From the NCBI RefSeq assembly GCF_019805165.1, contig NZ_RWIJ01000101.1:179063-243062 (forward strand): a stretch of DNA of 64,000 nt, given 5' to 3'. The DNA comes from Azospirillum sp. 412522. GTDB taxonomy: Bacteria; Pseudomonadota; Alphaproteobacteria; Azospirillales; Azospirillaceae. Position numbers and translations under genes: made by a program. The notes beneath the pieces are model-generated. The model worked only from the letters and a program-made list of their open reading frames with translations. It searched no databases and was not told where the DNA came from. Positions 18,586-28,300 of this stretch are shown one piece after another. Position 1 is the first letter of the stretch; the number at the start of each line of letters is the position of its first letter.

Positions 18586-20706
18586 ATGAAGACTTCGACC
18601 GCTCACCTCCGCCGCCGCTTGCTTTCTTCGGTGGTTCCCGTCGCCGTCCTGACGGCGTCCCTGCTGGCCGCGGGCTGCGCGGTCAAACCCGAGCCGCTGA
18701 CGGCCGAGGAGAATCTGGCGCGCGTGCGCACGGATCTGGGCGTCGTGCTGACCCCGCAGGAACCGCTGACCAAGGCGGTGTCGATGGACGAGGCGATGGC
18801 CCGTGCCATCAAGTACAACCTCGACGAACGCGTGAAGCTGATGGAGGTGGCGGTCGCCAACGACCAGCTGGACCTGTCGCGCTATGACATGCTGCCGCGC
18901 GTGGTGGCGGCGGCCGGCTATGTCGGACGCAACAACGACGCCGGTTCGGAGAGCCTGAACCTCGCCACCGGCCGGCGGACGGGCGAGAGCACCACCGCCA
19001 CCGACAAGCACCGCCGCACCGGCGATCTCGCCTTCACCTGGAATGTGCTGGACTTCGGCGTCAGCTATCTGCGGGCGCGACAAAACGCCAATCTGGTGCT
19101 GATCGCCGACGAGCGCCGCCGCCGCGTCGTCCAGGGCATCATGCAGGACGTGCGCACCGCCTATTGGCGCGCGGTGGCCGCCGAACGGCTGCTGAAGCGT
19201 CTGGCGCCGCTGGAGAAGCGGGTGGAAGGGGCGCGCCGCGATGCCCGCACGCTGGAGGCGCTGCGTGTCCAGGCGCCGCTGCAGGCGCTGAACTACACCC
19301 GCACCCTGGTCGAGACACTGCGTCAGCTGCAGTCTCTGCGCCGCGAGCTGGTGGCGGCGAAGTCGCAGCTGGGCGCGCTGATGGGCCTGCCGCCGGGCGA
19401 GCCGTTCGAGATCGAGCTGCCGGCAGCCAGCGTCATGCAGTCGCCGCCCAAGCTGGACGTCGGTGCCGAGGCGCTGGAGACCTATGCCCTGCTGAACCGG
19501 CCGGAGCTGCTGGAGGAGAGCTACAACCAGCGCATCTCCGCCGACGAGACCTGGCGGTCGCTGCTGAAGCTGCTGCCGGGCATCGACGTCAACGCGGCCC
19601 TGCGCTACGACAGCAACAGCTTCCTTCTGAACCAGCGCTGGGCCGATTACGGGGCGCGGATCAGCTGGAACCTGATCAACCTGGTTTCCGCCCCGGCCAC
19701 CAAGTCCTACGCCGAGGCACAGGAGGAGCTGGTCACCTTCCGCCGCCAGGCGCTGAGCATGGCGGTGCTGAGCCAGGTGCATGTGGCGGTGCTGCAGTTC
19801 CGCGAACTGAAGCAGGAATTCGCCCTGACCGCCGAGCAGGCCGACCTCGACACCCGCATCCGCTCGCAATACGTCAATGTCGGCGAGGCCGGGCAGGTTG
19901 GCGAGCTTGGCGTGATCCAGGCGGAGGTGACGGCGCTGCTGTCCGACCTGCGCCGCGATCTGGTGCTGGCCGACCTGCACAACGCCTATGCCCGCGTGAT
20001 GGTGTCGGCCGGTGTCGACCCGCTGCCCGAGACGATGGCCGCCGACGATCTGGCCACCCTGACCCAGGCGGTGGGCAAGGGGCTGTCCTCTTGGCAGGAG
20101 CGCGCCAACGGCATGCTGCGGGTCAAGGACCTGATGGCCGCGCCCAAGGCCGCCGCCAAGGACGCCCCCAAGGACGTCAAGGCCGAAGCGGTGACGCCGG
20201 AAGCCTCCAGGCAGGAACCCGTCACGCGGGAACAGGTCAAGCAAGGCACTCCGGTCGCTGCCGCTCCGGCCCCGGTCTCCTCTCTCGCTCCTGTCCCGGC
20301 GCCTGTTCCCGCTCCGGTCCAAACGGCCGCTCCGGCTCCCGCACCGGCGGCGCAAGCGGTGGCTTCGGCCGCCGCCGGGGTTGCGACGGCATCCTTTTCT
20401 CCCGTCATCCAGGCCGACCTCGGGGCTTACGCAAGCCACAGGCTTGCCAAGCAGGAATGGGGTATGATCGCCAAACGCCTGGAAACGGAGAGCAGCGGGG
20501 TTGGTGCCCTGTATGTCTCCACCCGGCGCAGCCAGGACGGCAAGACCATCGTCCAGCTGCGTGCAGGCGGCTTCGTCGACCGCGCCGCAGCCGAGCGGTT
20601 CTGCCATCGTGTGAAGGATAGTCAGCGGGAATGCACCGTTCGTACCCTTTCGGCCCAGGAACAGCAGTCCGGCAGCCGGCCCGCCGATCGGCTCGCGGCG
20701 CTGTGA
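18586..20706 (+). CDS. TolC-family outer-membrane lipoprotein with C-terminal SPOR domain (706 aa)
   Basis: Outer-membrane exit duct of a type I-like export system. A lipoprotein signal ends at LLAAGC, with C31 as the lipidated cysteine. Residues about 60-500 have the long amphipathic helices and repeated halves of the TolC fold (ARAIKYNLDERVKLMEVA, then ALLNRPELLEESYNQRISA). A Lys/Ala/Pro-rich linker (about 515-600) leads to a SPOR-like domain at about 605-690 (LGAYASHRLAKQEW, then VQLRAGGFVDRAAAERFC). SPOR domains bind denuded septal peptidoglycan, which would be unusual for a TolC protein. It starts 86 bp after the adhesin stop, behind a hairpin. Its stop overlaps the next start (GTGA), so the next gene is translationally coupled. 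Confidence 0.9.
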   Translation: MKTSTAHLRRRLLSSVVPVAVLTASLLAAGCAVKPEPLTAEENLARVRTDLGVVLTPQEPLTKAVSMDEAMARAIKYNLDERVKLMEVAVANDQLDLSRYDMLPRVVAAAGYVGRNNDAGSESLNLATGRRTGESTTATDKHRRTGDLAFTWNVLDFGVSYLRARQNANLVLIADERRRRVVQGIMQDVRTAYWRAVAAERLLKRLAPLEKRVEGARRDARTLEALRVQAPLQALNYTRTLVETLRQLQSLRRELVAAKSQLGALMGLPPGEPFEIELPAASVMQSPPKLDVGAEALETYALLNRPELLEESYNQRISADETWRSLLKLLPGIDVNAALRYDSNSFLLNQRWADYGARISWNLINLVSAPATKSYAEAQEELVTFRRQALSMAVLSQVHVAVLQFRELKQEFALTAEQADLDTRIRSQYVNVGEAGQVGELGVIQAEVTALLSDLRRDLVLADLHNAYARVMVSAGVDPLPETMAADDLATLTQAVGKGLSSWQERANGMLRVKDLMAAPKAAAKDAPKDVKAEAVTPEASRQEPVTREQVKQGTPVAAAPAPVSSLAPVPAPVPAPVQTAAPAPAPAAQAVASAAAGVATASFSPVIQADLGAYASHRLAKQEWGMIAKRLETESSGVGALYVSTRRSQDGKTIVQLRAGGFVDRAAAERFCHRVKDSQRECTVRTLSAQEQQSGSRPADRLAAL

Positions 20707-21518
20707 TCCGTCCCAGTGCGTGGCCCGGCGTTGCCGCCGCTCTCCTGGTCGCCCTGCTGGGCGGAGGCCTCGCCTCCATCCCGGCAGCGGCCCAGGACGC
20801 CTCGCAGGGGCAGGTCCGCGCCCTGATCGAGGCCCGGCGCCACGCCGTCCTCTCTTCCGAGATCCCGGGCCGCATCGCCCGCATGAGCGTCGATGCCGGC
20901 CAGGGCTTCAAGGCCGGCGACCTGCTGGTCGGCTTCGACTGCTCCAGCTATCAGGCCGAGTTGGACGGCGCCCGCGCCCAGTTGAACGCGGCCGAGGTGA
21001 CGGCGCGGGTCAACCGGCGCCTGAACAGCCTGCGCTCCATCGGCGAGGCGGAGGTCCAGCTGGCCGAGGCCAAGGCCCAGGTCGCCCGCGCCGACGTCCG
21101 CAAGGCCGAGGTGCAGGCCCGGCGCTGCGACATCAAGGCGCCCTTCGACGGCCGGGTGGTCGAGCGCCGCATCCAGGAGCATGAATCGGTCGCCGCCGGC
21201 GCGCCGCTGTTGGAGATCCTGTCCGACCGCGACCTGAAGGTGGAACTGATCGTCCCCTCCTCCTGGCTGGTGTGGCTGAAGCCGGGGCAGCGCTTCGACC
21301 TGCGCATCGACGAAACCGGCGCCACCCTCCCTGGCGAGGTGGTGTTGCCCGGCGCCAAGGTCGATCCGGCCAGCCAGTCGGTGAAGGTCACCGCCAAGCT
21401 GACCGGCGAGGGGGTTCCAGCCGGCATGATCGCCGGCATGAGCGGCACCGCGATCTTCCCGGAACCGACGGTATCGTCGCTTCCGGGAACTCCCAAGACA
21501 GGAACAGCGAGGCCATGA
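20703..21518 (+). CDS. HlyD-type periplasmic adaptor (271 aa)
   Basis: A short membrane-fusion protein of the RND/HlyD adaptor class. The GTG at 20703 overlaps the upstream TGA and gives a clean signal peptide (AAALLVALLGGGLA, cleavage near AAAQ-DA); the longer open frame back to 20631 would bury this signal inside a basic extension. The lipoyl-like half motifs are visible (VLSSEIPGRIARMSVDAGQGFKAGDLL, two shorter pieces: SSEIPGRIARM and FKAGDLLVGFD), then a short alpha-hairpin (about 85-135) and the returning strand IKAPFDGRVVERRI. A beta-barrel region ends the protein. It is expected to link the TolC duct to the inner-membrane partners encoded next. Its stop overlaps the following ATG (ATGA). 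Confidence 0.88.
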   Translation: MIRPSAWPGVAAALLVALLGGGLASIPAAAQDASQGQVRALIEARRHAVLSSEIPGRIARMSVDAGQGFKAGDLLVGFDCSSYQAELDGARAQLNAAEVTARVNRRLNSLRSIGEAEVQLAEAKAQVARADVRKAEVQARRCDIKAPFDGRVVERRIQEHESVAAGAPLLEILSDRDLKVELIVPSSWLVWLKPGQRFDLRIDETGATLPGEVVLPGAKVDPASQSVKVTAKLTGEGVPAGMIAGMSGTAIFPEPTVSSLPGTPKTGTARP

Positions 21519-23011
21519 GCGCCGCCGTGGCTCAAACCCCGTCCCAGCAGGCGGCTCCGGCCCAGGGCGCTTCCCAGGGGGCGCCGCAAGGGGCGCCGCA
21601 AGGGGCGCCGCAAGGGGCGCCGCAGGGAGGCGCGCCGCAGCCGGTGAACGGCCTGCTGATGCTGCTGGAGTTGCAGCGTCAGGCCTGGCGGCAGGCGACG
21701 GCGCCGGAGCTGCGCTATCACATCGTCAACCAGACCCGCCGGTTGATCGCCTACCGCCAGGCGGCCTTCCTGACGGTGGGAGAGCGGGGGCGGGCGGCGC
21801 TGGAGGCCGTGTCGAACATCGCCGTGCTGGAGCCGAACGCCCCCTTCGCCCAATGGCTGGAGGCGGCGGTGCGCGCCGTCGCCACCGGGGAGCATGCCAA
21901 CAGCGTCCATGTCGTCGATCCCGCTTCCCTGCCCGCTTCCGTGCGCAGCGCCTGGGGCGAATGGGGGCCGGCGCAGGTGCTGTGGTGTCCGCTGCGCAAG
22001 CCGGAATCCCCACGCGACGCCCTGCCCGGCGCTGCGGCGGAGGGCCGGGACAAGGCCGTCCCGCCGCTGGCCGGCCTGTGGCTTGGCCGTGAGGAGCCCT
22101 GGACCGACGGCGAGATCCTGCTGCTGAGCCATCTGACCGAAGGCTATGGTCATGCCTGGTGGGCACTGTCGGGCAAGCGGGCGAAGCGGCACGGGCTGCG
22201 CCGCGCCCTGTTGCCGCTGCTGGTGCTGCTGGCCGCCGCCGGGGCGCTCGCCATCCCGGTGCCGATGTCGACCCTGGCCCCGGCCGAGATCCAGACCAGC
22301 AACCCGGTGATCGTCGCCTCCCCGCTGGACGGGGTGATCGAGCGTTTCCATGTGCAGCCGAACGGGTTGGTGGCGGCCGGCCAGCCGCTGTTCAGCTTCG
22401 ACTCCACCGTCCTGCGCAGCCGCTTCGAGGTGGCGCGCAAGGGCCTGACCCAGGCGGAGGCGGAACTGCTGACCGCCTCGCAGGCCGCCTTCGCCGACCC
22501 GCAGACCAAGGCCCGCGTCGCCCAGCTCCGCGCCCAGGTGGAGCTGCGCCGCGCCGAGATGGCGCTCGCCCGCGACCTGCTGGACCGGGTGACGGTGAAG
22601 GCGGAGCGTGCCGGCATCGCCGTCTTCACCGACGTCAACGACTGGCTGGGCAAGCCGGTGTCTGTGGGCGAGCGCGTGCTGACGCTGGCCGATCCGCAGG
22701 CGCCGGAGATCGACATCATGGTGCCGGTGGGCGACGCCCTGGTTCTGGAGCCGGGATCCCCGGTGGAGCTGTTCCTGAACGTCGATCCGCTCCACCCCCT
22801 GCAGGCGCGGCTGACCCATGCCAGCTACGAAGCCGGCATGTCGGCCGCCGGCGTGCTGTCCTACCGTGTCAAGGCGGCGCTGGAAACGGGGGAGGCCCCG
22901 CCCCGCATCGGCCTGCGCGGCACCGCCAAGATCCTGGGCGACCGCGTGCCGCTGGCGCTTTACCTGTTCCGCCGCCCGCTGGCCCTGCTGCGCCAGTCGC
23001 TGGGCATCTGA
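21515..23011 (+). CDS. Membrane-anchored HlyD-like adaptor with cytoplasmic GAF-like half (498 aa)
   Basis: A second adaptor with an unusual layout. Residues 19-40 are a GAPQ repeat. Residues about 45-220 form a soluble, probably cytoplasmic domain that looks GAF-like (APFAQWLEAAVR, AQVLWCPLRKP, GLWLGREEPWTDGEILLL). One membrane helix follows (about 229-249, ALLPLLVLLAAAGALAIPV). The periplasmic part is a HlyD/lipoyl module (VIVASPLDGVIERFHV, a hairpin at about 300-360, then a beta-barrel to the end). The start overlaps the upstream stop (ATGA). The layout suggests a signal or partner sensed in the cytoplasm is passed to the export channel. The GAF assignment is by pattern only and needs a profile search. 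Confidence 0.82.
   Translation: MSAAVAQTPSQQAAPAQGASQGAPQGAPQGAPQGAPQGGAPQPVNGLLMLLELQRQAWRQATAPELRYHIVNQTRRLIAYRQAAFLTVGERGRAALEAVSNIAVLEPNAPFAQWLEAAVRAVATGEHANSVHVVDPASLPASVRSAWGEWGPAQVLWCPLRKPESPRDALPGAAAEGRDKAVPPLAGLWLGREEPWTDGEILLLSHLTEGYGHAWWALSGKRAKRHGLRRALLPLLVLLAAAGALAIPVPMSTLAPAEIQTSNPVIVASPLDGVIERFHVQPNGLVAAGQPLFSFDSTVLRSRFEVARKGLTQAEAELLTASQAAFADPQTKARVAQLRAQVELRRAEMALARDLLDRVTVKAERAGIAVFTDVNDWLGKPVSVGERVLTLADPQAPEIDIMVPVGDALVLEPGSPVELFLNVDPLHPLQARLTHASYEAGMSAAGVLSYRVKAALETGEAPPRIGLRGTAKILGDRVPLALYLFRRPLALLRQSLGI
21578..21625 (+). repeat. Four tandem 12-bp units (GAPQ coding)
   Basis: The unit GGGGCGCCGCAA is repeated four times without a break (21578, 21590, 21602, 21614; the last copy ends in G). 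It encodes Gly-Ala-Pro-Gln repeats just inside the adaptor N-terminus. As the unit is a multiple of three, copy-number change would alter linker length without a frameshift. Confidence 0.9.
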
Positions 23012-23055
23012 GGCACTGCCCCAAGGCATCCCCTTAAGGCAACCCAAGGACTCCC

Positions 23056-25284
23056 ATGTCCATCGCCCTTACCCCTCCCGCCGGTCCCTCGGCCAGGCTC
23101 GCCGCCGTCGAAGCCGCCCCGGCCGATCCGCGGGCGTCCCTGCGGCTGCCGGGGTTGCGCGACGATCTGGCCCTGCTGCCGGCGCCGGCCGGGCAGGACG
23201 GGGCGCCGGGCTGGACCATCCACGATCCGGTGCGCAACCGCTATTTCCGCATCGGGCCGGAGGCCTTCGCGCTGATCGCGCACTGGCACCACGCCAATCC
23301 GCTCGCCATCGCCGCGGCGGTGGCGGAGGAAAGCCTGTTCGAGCCGGCGGTCGGGGACGTCATGGCCTTCTACCAGTTCCTGGCGGCGAACAACCTGACC
23401 GTCACCGTCGATACCGCCTATCTGGCGCGTCAGGCGGCGGCGCGGCACACCGGCTGGTTCTGGTGGCTGGTCCACAACTATCTGTTCTTCCGCATCCCGC
23501 TGGTGCGGCCGGACCGCTTCCTGTCGGCGACGGCCGGGCTGGTGGCGCCGCTCTACAGCCGGGCCTGGATGGTCCTGGTGCTGCTGACCGCCCTTCTGGC
23601 CGGGCTTCTGGTGGCGCGGCAATGGGACGCCTTCCTGCACACCTTCCAGCATTTCTTCTCGCCAGAGGGGCTGGCGCTCTACGGCGTCACGCTGCTGGGC
23701 ACCAAGATCTGCCACGAGCTGGGCCATGCCTATACCGCCAAGCGCTTCGGCTGCCGGGTGCCGACCATGGGGGTGGCCTTCCTGGTGATGTGGCCGGTGC
23801 TCTATACCGACACCACCGACGCCTGGAGGCTGGTTTCGCGCCGGCAGCGGCTGGCGGTGGGGGCGGCCGGCATGGCTACCGAGCTGACGATCGCCGTCTT
23901 CGCCACGCTGGCCTGGAGCTTCCTGCCCGACGGCCCGCTCCGCAGCGCCGCCTATTTCCTGGCGACGGTCAGCTGGGTCACCACGCTGGCGATCAACCTC
24001 AGCCCCTTCATGCGCTTCGACGGCTATTATCTGCTGTCCGACGCGCTGGATGTGCCCAATCTGCAGGAGCGTGCCTTCGCCATGGCGCGCTGGAAGCTGC
24101 GGGAATGGCTGTTCGGCCTTGGCATGGCTCCGCCGGAGGAGATGCCGGCGGCGCGCCGCCGCATCCTGCTGGCCTATTCCTACGTCACCTGGGTCTACCG
24201 GCTGATGCTGTTCCTCGGCATCGCCCTGCTCGTCTACCATGTCGCCGTCAAGGTTCTGGGGATCCTGTTGTTCGCCATCGAGATCGGCTGGTTCGTCGCC
24301 CGCCCCTTCCTGAACGAGGCCAAGGTCTGGTGGGGCTTGCGCGACCGGTTCGCCATGAACCGGCGTACCGGGCTGACGCTGGCCGGGCTGGCGGCTGCGG
24401 TCGGGCTGACGCTGCTGCCGGTGACCTCCACCGTGTCTGTGCCGGTGGTCTGGCGGGCGTCCGGCTTCGCCACCGTCTACGCCCCCTTCCCTGCGCGGCT
24501 GGAGGAGACGCTTGTCGCCCGCGGCCAGACGGTGGTGGAGGGCGAGCCGCTGTTCCGCCTGACCGCCCCTGACCTGGAGGGCAAACTGCGGCAGGTGGAG
24601 CTGCGCATCGACTGGATGCAGGAACAGATCGCCCGCCTGACCGCCAGCCGTGAGCAGCTCGACCGCGTGCGGGCGATGGAGGAGGATCTGGCCGCCGCCC
24701 TGGCCGAGCGGCAGGGGCTTCTCGACAGCCGTGAGCGGCTGGTGGTGCGGGCTCCGCTGGCGGGCACCGTCCGCGACATGGAGGATGCGCTGACTCCCGG
24801 CCGCTGGGTCGGGCCGAAGCTGCCGCTGGCAATGGTGGTGGCGCCGGGCAGCGGCGAGCTGGTCGGCTATGTCGGCGAAGGCGATTTCGACCGGCTGAGT
24901 CCGGGAGCCGGGGCGCAGTTCCACCCCGACGACCCGCTGGCCCCCCGGCACGCGGCGAAGGTGCGCGCGGTCGATCCGGTCGCCGTCTCGGTTCTGGACG
25001 TGCCGGCGCTCGCCTCGGTCAATGGCGGCCCGGTGGCGGTGGAGGGGCAGGCGGGACCCCAGCCGGGCCAGCCGCATGGCGGGACCGGCCGCAGCGCGCT
25101 TGCCCCGGTGGAGGCGGTCTACCGCATCACCCTGGATGTCGAGCCGGCCGTTGCCGGCGCCGCGCAGGAGGGGCCGGAACGCGTCACCCGCGGCATCGTC
25201 CGCGTGGCGGGCGAGGCCCGCAGCATTGCTGAACGCTTCTGGCGCATGGCCGCGTCGGTGCTGATCCGTGAGACGGGCTTCTGA
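23056..25284 (+). CDS. M50-family membrane metallopeptidase-like protein fused to an adaptor tail (742 aa)
   Basis: A polytopic membrane protein of the site-2-protease (M50) type. Residues about 52-118 look like a PqqD-type winged helix (RNRYFRIGPEAFALI, then FYQFLAANNLTV), which in RiPP systems binds leader peptides. Several membrane helices follow, with the zinc motif H220-E-L-G-H224 and the second M50 motif NLSPFMRFDGYYLLSD (N314, D322), so all expected ligands are present. From about residue 460 it carries a lipoyl/HlyD-like module (RLEETLVARGQTVVEGEPLF), a coiled coil at 510-560 and the return strand VRAPLAGTVRDME. It ends the export operon, 44 bp after the previous gene, with AAGGA before the ATG. 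It occupies the position an ABC transporter normally would. Known relatives are annotated as putative peptide zinc metalloproteases. Confidence 0.9.
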   Translation: MSIALTPPAGPSARLAAVEAAPADPRASLRLPGLRDDLALLPAPAGQDGAPGWTIHDPVRNRYFRIGPEAFALIAHWHHANPLAIAAAVAEESLFEPAVGDVMAFYQFLAANNLTVTVDTAYLARQAAARHTGWFWWLVHNYLFFRIPLVRPDRFLSATAGLVAPLYSRAWMVLVLLTALLAGLLVARQWDAFLHTFQHFFSPEGLALYGVTLLGTKICHELGHAYTAKRFGCRVPTMGVAFLVMWPVLYTDTTDAWRLVSRRQRLAVGAAGMATELTIAVFATLAWSFLPDGPLRSAAYFLATVSWVTTLAINLSPFMRFDGYYLLSDALDVPNLQERAFAMARWKLREWLFGLGMAPPEEMPAARRRILLAYSYVTWVYRLMLFLGIALLVYHVAVKVLGILLFAIEIGWFVARPFLNEAKVWWGLRDRFAMNRRTGLTLAGLAAAVGLTLLPVTSTVSVPVVWRASGFATVYAPFPARLEETLVARGQTVVEGEPLFRLTAPDLEGKLRQVELRIDWMQEQIARLTASREQLDRVRAMEEDLAAALAERQGLLDSRERLVVRAPLAGTVRDMEDALTPGRWVGPKLPLAMVVAPGSGELVGYVGEGDFDRLSPGAGAQFHPDDPLAPRHAAKVRAVDPVAVSVLDVPALASVNGGPVAVEGQAGPQPGQPHGGTGRSALAPVEAVYRITLDVEPAVAGAAQEGPERVTRGIVRVAGEARSIAERFWRMAASVLIRETGF

Positions 25285-25311
25285 CCGTTCTGGCGGCGTT
25301 TGCCTGCGGGA

Positions 25312-28300
25312 TCATCCCATTCCCACCGCCAGCAGCCCGTCAGTCGCCGTGGCGAGTCCGGCCGGTTGCGGGCGGACATAGCCGATCGGGTTGGGGCGCT
25401 GTTCGTTGCGGCCATACTGGATGAAGTGCAGCAGCGCCTGCTGCTGGTCGCTGCCGAAGGCGGCGGCCAGATCGGGGTTGGCCATCAGATAGGCGAGCGC
25501 ATTGAACCTGATCGGGCGTCCGTCGGCTTGGCCGGCGGACTGGTAATGGAGGGTGGCGGCCGCGGTGTCGGTGCCGAAGCGCGCGGCCAGATCCGGGTTG
25601 GCAGCCAGATAGGAGAGCGCGTCGAAGCCGGCGGCGTCGCGCCGCGGCGTGTTGCCGTAGAGGACCACATAGAGCTTCACCTGCTGTTCGCTGCCCGAGA
25701 ACACGCTCAGCAGGTCCGGGTTGGCCAGAAGATAGTCGTGGACGTTGAAGCTGGTGCTGCGGTTCTCCAACCGGCCATACCGGATGTAATGCTCCTCCGC
25801 CCGGACGGCGTCGGTGCCGAAGGCGGCCGCGAGGTCGCGGTTGGCGGCCAGATAGGAGAGCGCGTCGAAGCTGCTGCTGCGCCCCTCCCGCCGGCCGCTG
25901 GACAGGTAGTGGCCGGCCGCCCGGGCGGTGTCGGTGCCGAAGACGGCGGCAAGGTCCGGGTTGGCGGCCAGATAGCCCAGGCTGTCGAAGGTGACGCTGC
26001 GCCCCTCGGTCCGGCCGTAGGTCACGTAATGGCGGGCCGCCGCCGCCGGGTCGAGGCCGAAGACCGCCGCCAGATCCGGGTTCGACACCAGATAGCCGTA
26101 ACCATCGAAACGGGTGCTGCGCCCTTCCCGCTGGCCGCTGGACAGGTAATGGCGGGTGGCGGCCACGCTGTCGGTGCCGAAGACGGCCGCGAGGTCGGGG
26201 TTGGCGGCCAGATAGGCGATCGGGTCGAAGCTGCCGGCCGAGCGCCCCTCCCGCCGGCCGTAGTCCAGATAATGCCGGCTTGCCGCCGCGAGGTCGTAGC
26301 CGAAGACCGCCACCAGATCCGGGTTGGCGGCGAGGTAGGAGAGCGGATCGAAGGACCGGATCGTCCGTCCCTCCGCCCGGCCGGCGCGCAGGTAATGCTC
26401 GCGCGCCGCCGCCGTGTCGGTGCCGAAGACGGCCACGAGATCGGGGTTGGAGGCGAGATAGGCCAGCGGGTCGAAGCCGGCCATCGTCTCCGCCAGCGTG
26501 GTCACCCGCAAGGTCACGGTCTGACCGCTGGCGGCGCCCTGGCTGTCGGTGACGGTATAGGCGAAGGAGCCCGGCGATGCCGGGGTGCCGGTCGGCGCCT
26601 GATAGGTCAGGCCGGCCAGATCAGCCGCACTCAGCGTCATCCCGCCGGTGACGGCGGTGCCGTTGGCCAGCCGGAGCGTGCCGGCGGACGGCAGGCGGGC
26701 CAGCGTCAGCGTCATGCTGTCGCCTTCGTCCGGGTCGCTCGGCCGGTCGATGCCGAGCGCTATGGCCGGCCCGCCCTCCAGGGCGGTCAGGGTCCTGTCG
26801 CCCTGGACGACCGGCGCCCGGTTGGCCGGGCGCGAGGCGATGGTGAAACCGATCCAGCGGCTCCACGCCACGCCGTTGTAGGCGCGCACCGACAGCTCGT
26901 CGACGCTGGTCAGGGGGGAGGCGGCGAACGTGACCCCTGCGAGGGCGGCCGCGGTCAGCGGGACCACGGCGCCGGTGGCCTGTGCCGTTCCCCCGACCAC
27001 CAGATAGCCGGCGCCGCTGGTGTTGTCGACCAGCTCATACTGGGTGACGATGCCGCCGGCCGGGTCGGTCGCCGTGATCAGGCTGGCGAGGCCGATGGAG
27101 GAGCCGATGGCGACCTGGCCGGGCCGGACGGTGACCGTCGGGGGCAGAAGGCTGACGCGGCTATCGGCGAACAGGGCATATTCGACGTCGGTCAGCGTGT
27201 CGGTGCCTTCGCCGCCGCCGGAGATGGTGGCGCCGTCGGTGGTGACGGTGACGGTGTAGGAGGAGCGGCTGCCGCTGTAGACCGCCGTGTCGATGCCGCC
27301 GCCACCCTGCAGCGTGTCGTCACCCGCCCCGCCGGTCAGTGTGTCGTTCCCCGCCCCGCCGGTCAGCAGGTTGTTGGCGGCGTTGCCGAGCAGGATGTCG
27401 CTGCCGATGCCGCCGATGGCGTTCTCGATGGTGACGCCGGCGGCAATCGACACATTGCCCACCGCCGGCCCCCCCGATCCGTTGGGGCCGATGGAACTCA
27501 AGGCGCCGGGCGTCAGATCGATGGTGACGGCCGATGTCTGCCCGCCGGCGTCGATGGTGTCGGTGCCGCCCGCATCCCAGATGGCCTGGCTGACCGCGAC
27601 CGTGTTGCTGGTGAAGGCATAGCGGTCGTCGCCGATGCGGGTGTCGGTGTTGGCCCCGTACAGGTATTGGACCGCCGCGATGTCGTACAGGGCCGGCCCC
27701 GTTGCCAGCCCGTTCAGGCCCAGGCTGGGGTGCCGGTTGTAGGACATGATCGTGTAGCGGTAATTGTCCTCGGCTGCGGGCAGGTAGGGCGGCTCGCCCC
27801 CGCCCCCGGTGGCGTTGTAGTTGCCGGGATGCTTCAGCCCGATGGCATGCCCGATCTCGTGCAGGATTGTCAGGTAGCCGTAGCTGCCGGGCGTCGGGCT
27901 GCTGTTGGCCGCGCTGCTGTTGGAGAGATAAATGTCGCCACCGCCGTCATAGAGCGAGCCGGTCGGATAATAGGCGTAGGCGGCGCTGGAGGCTTGCCGG
28001 TTGGTGCCGATGCGGATCGACCCGCCCTGCCCGCTATTGGCGCTGTTGGATGTCTCGACGAAGAAGATGTTGGCGACGGCGCTCCAGGCGGCGAAGGCCT
28101 GACGCACCGCGTCGCGTTGCGTGCCGGAGAGCGGTGCGAAGCCGCTGGAATCGGAATTGGAGGCGTAGGACGGCGCCTGCTCCATGAAGCTGTAGGTGAC
28201 CGTCGCCCCGCTTCCGATCCCGCCGCTGCCCCAGCGCGGTGTTCCCGGTGCCAGCAAAGCCGAAATGGTGGCGGAGAGCGCCGCACCTTGCAGCGGCGCG

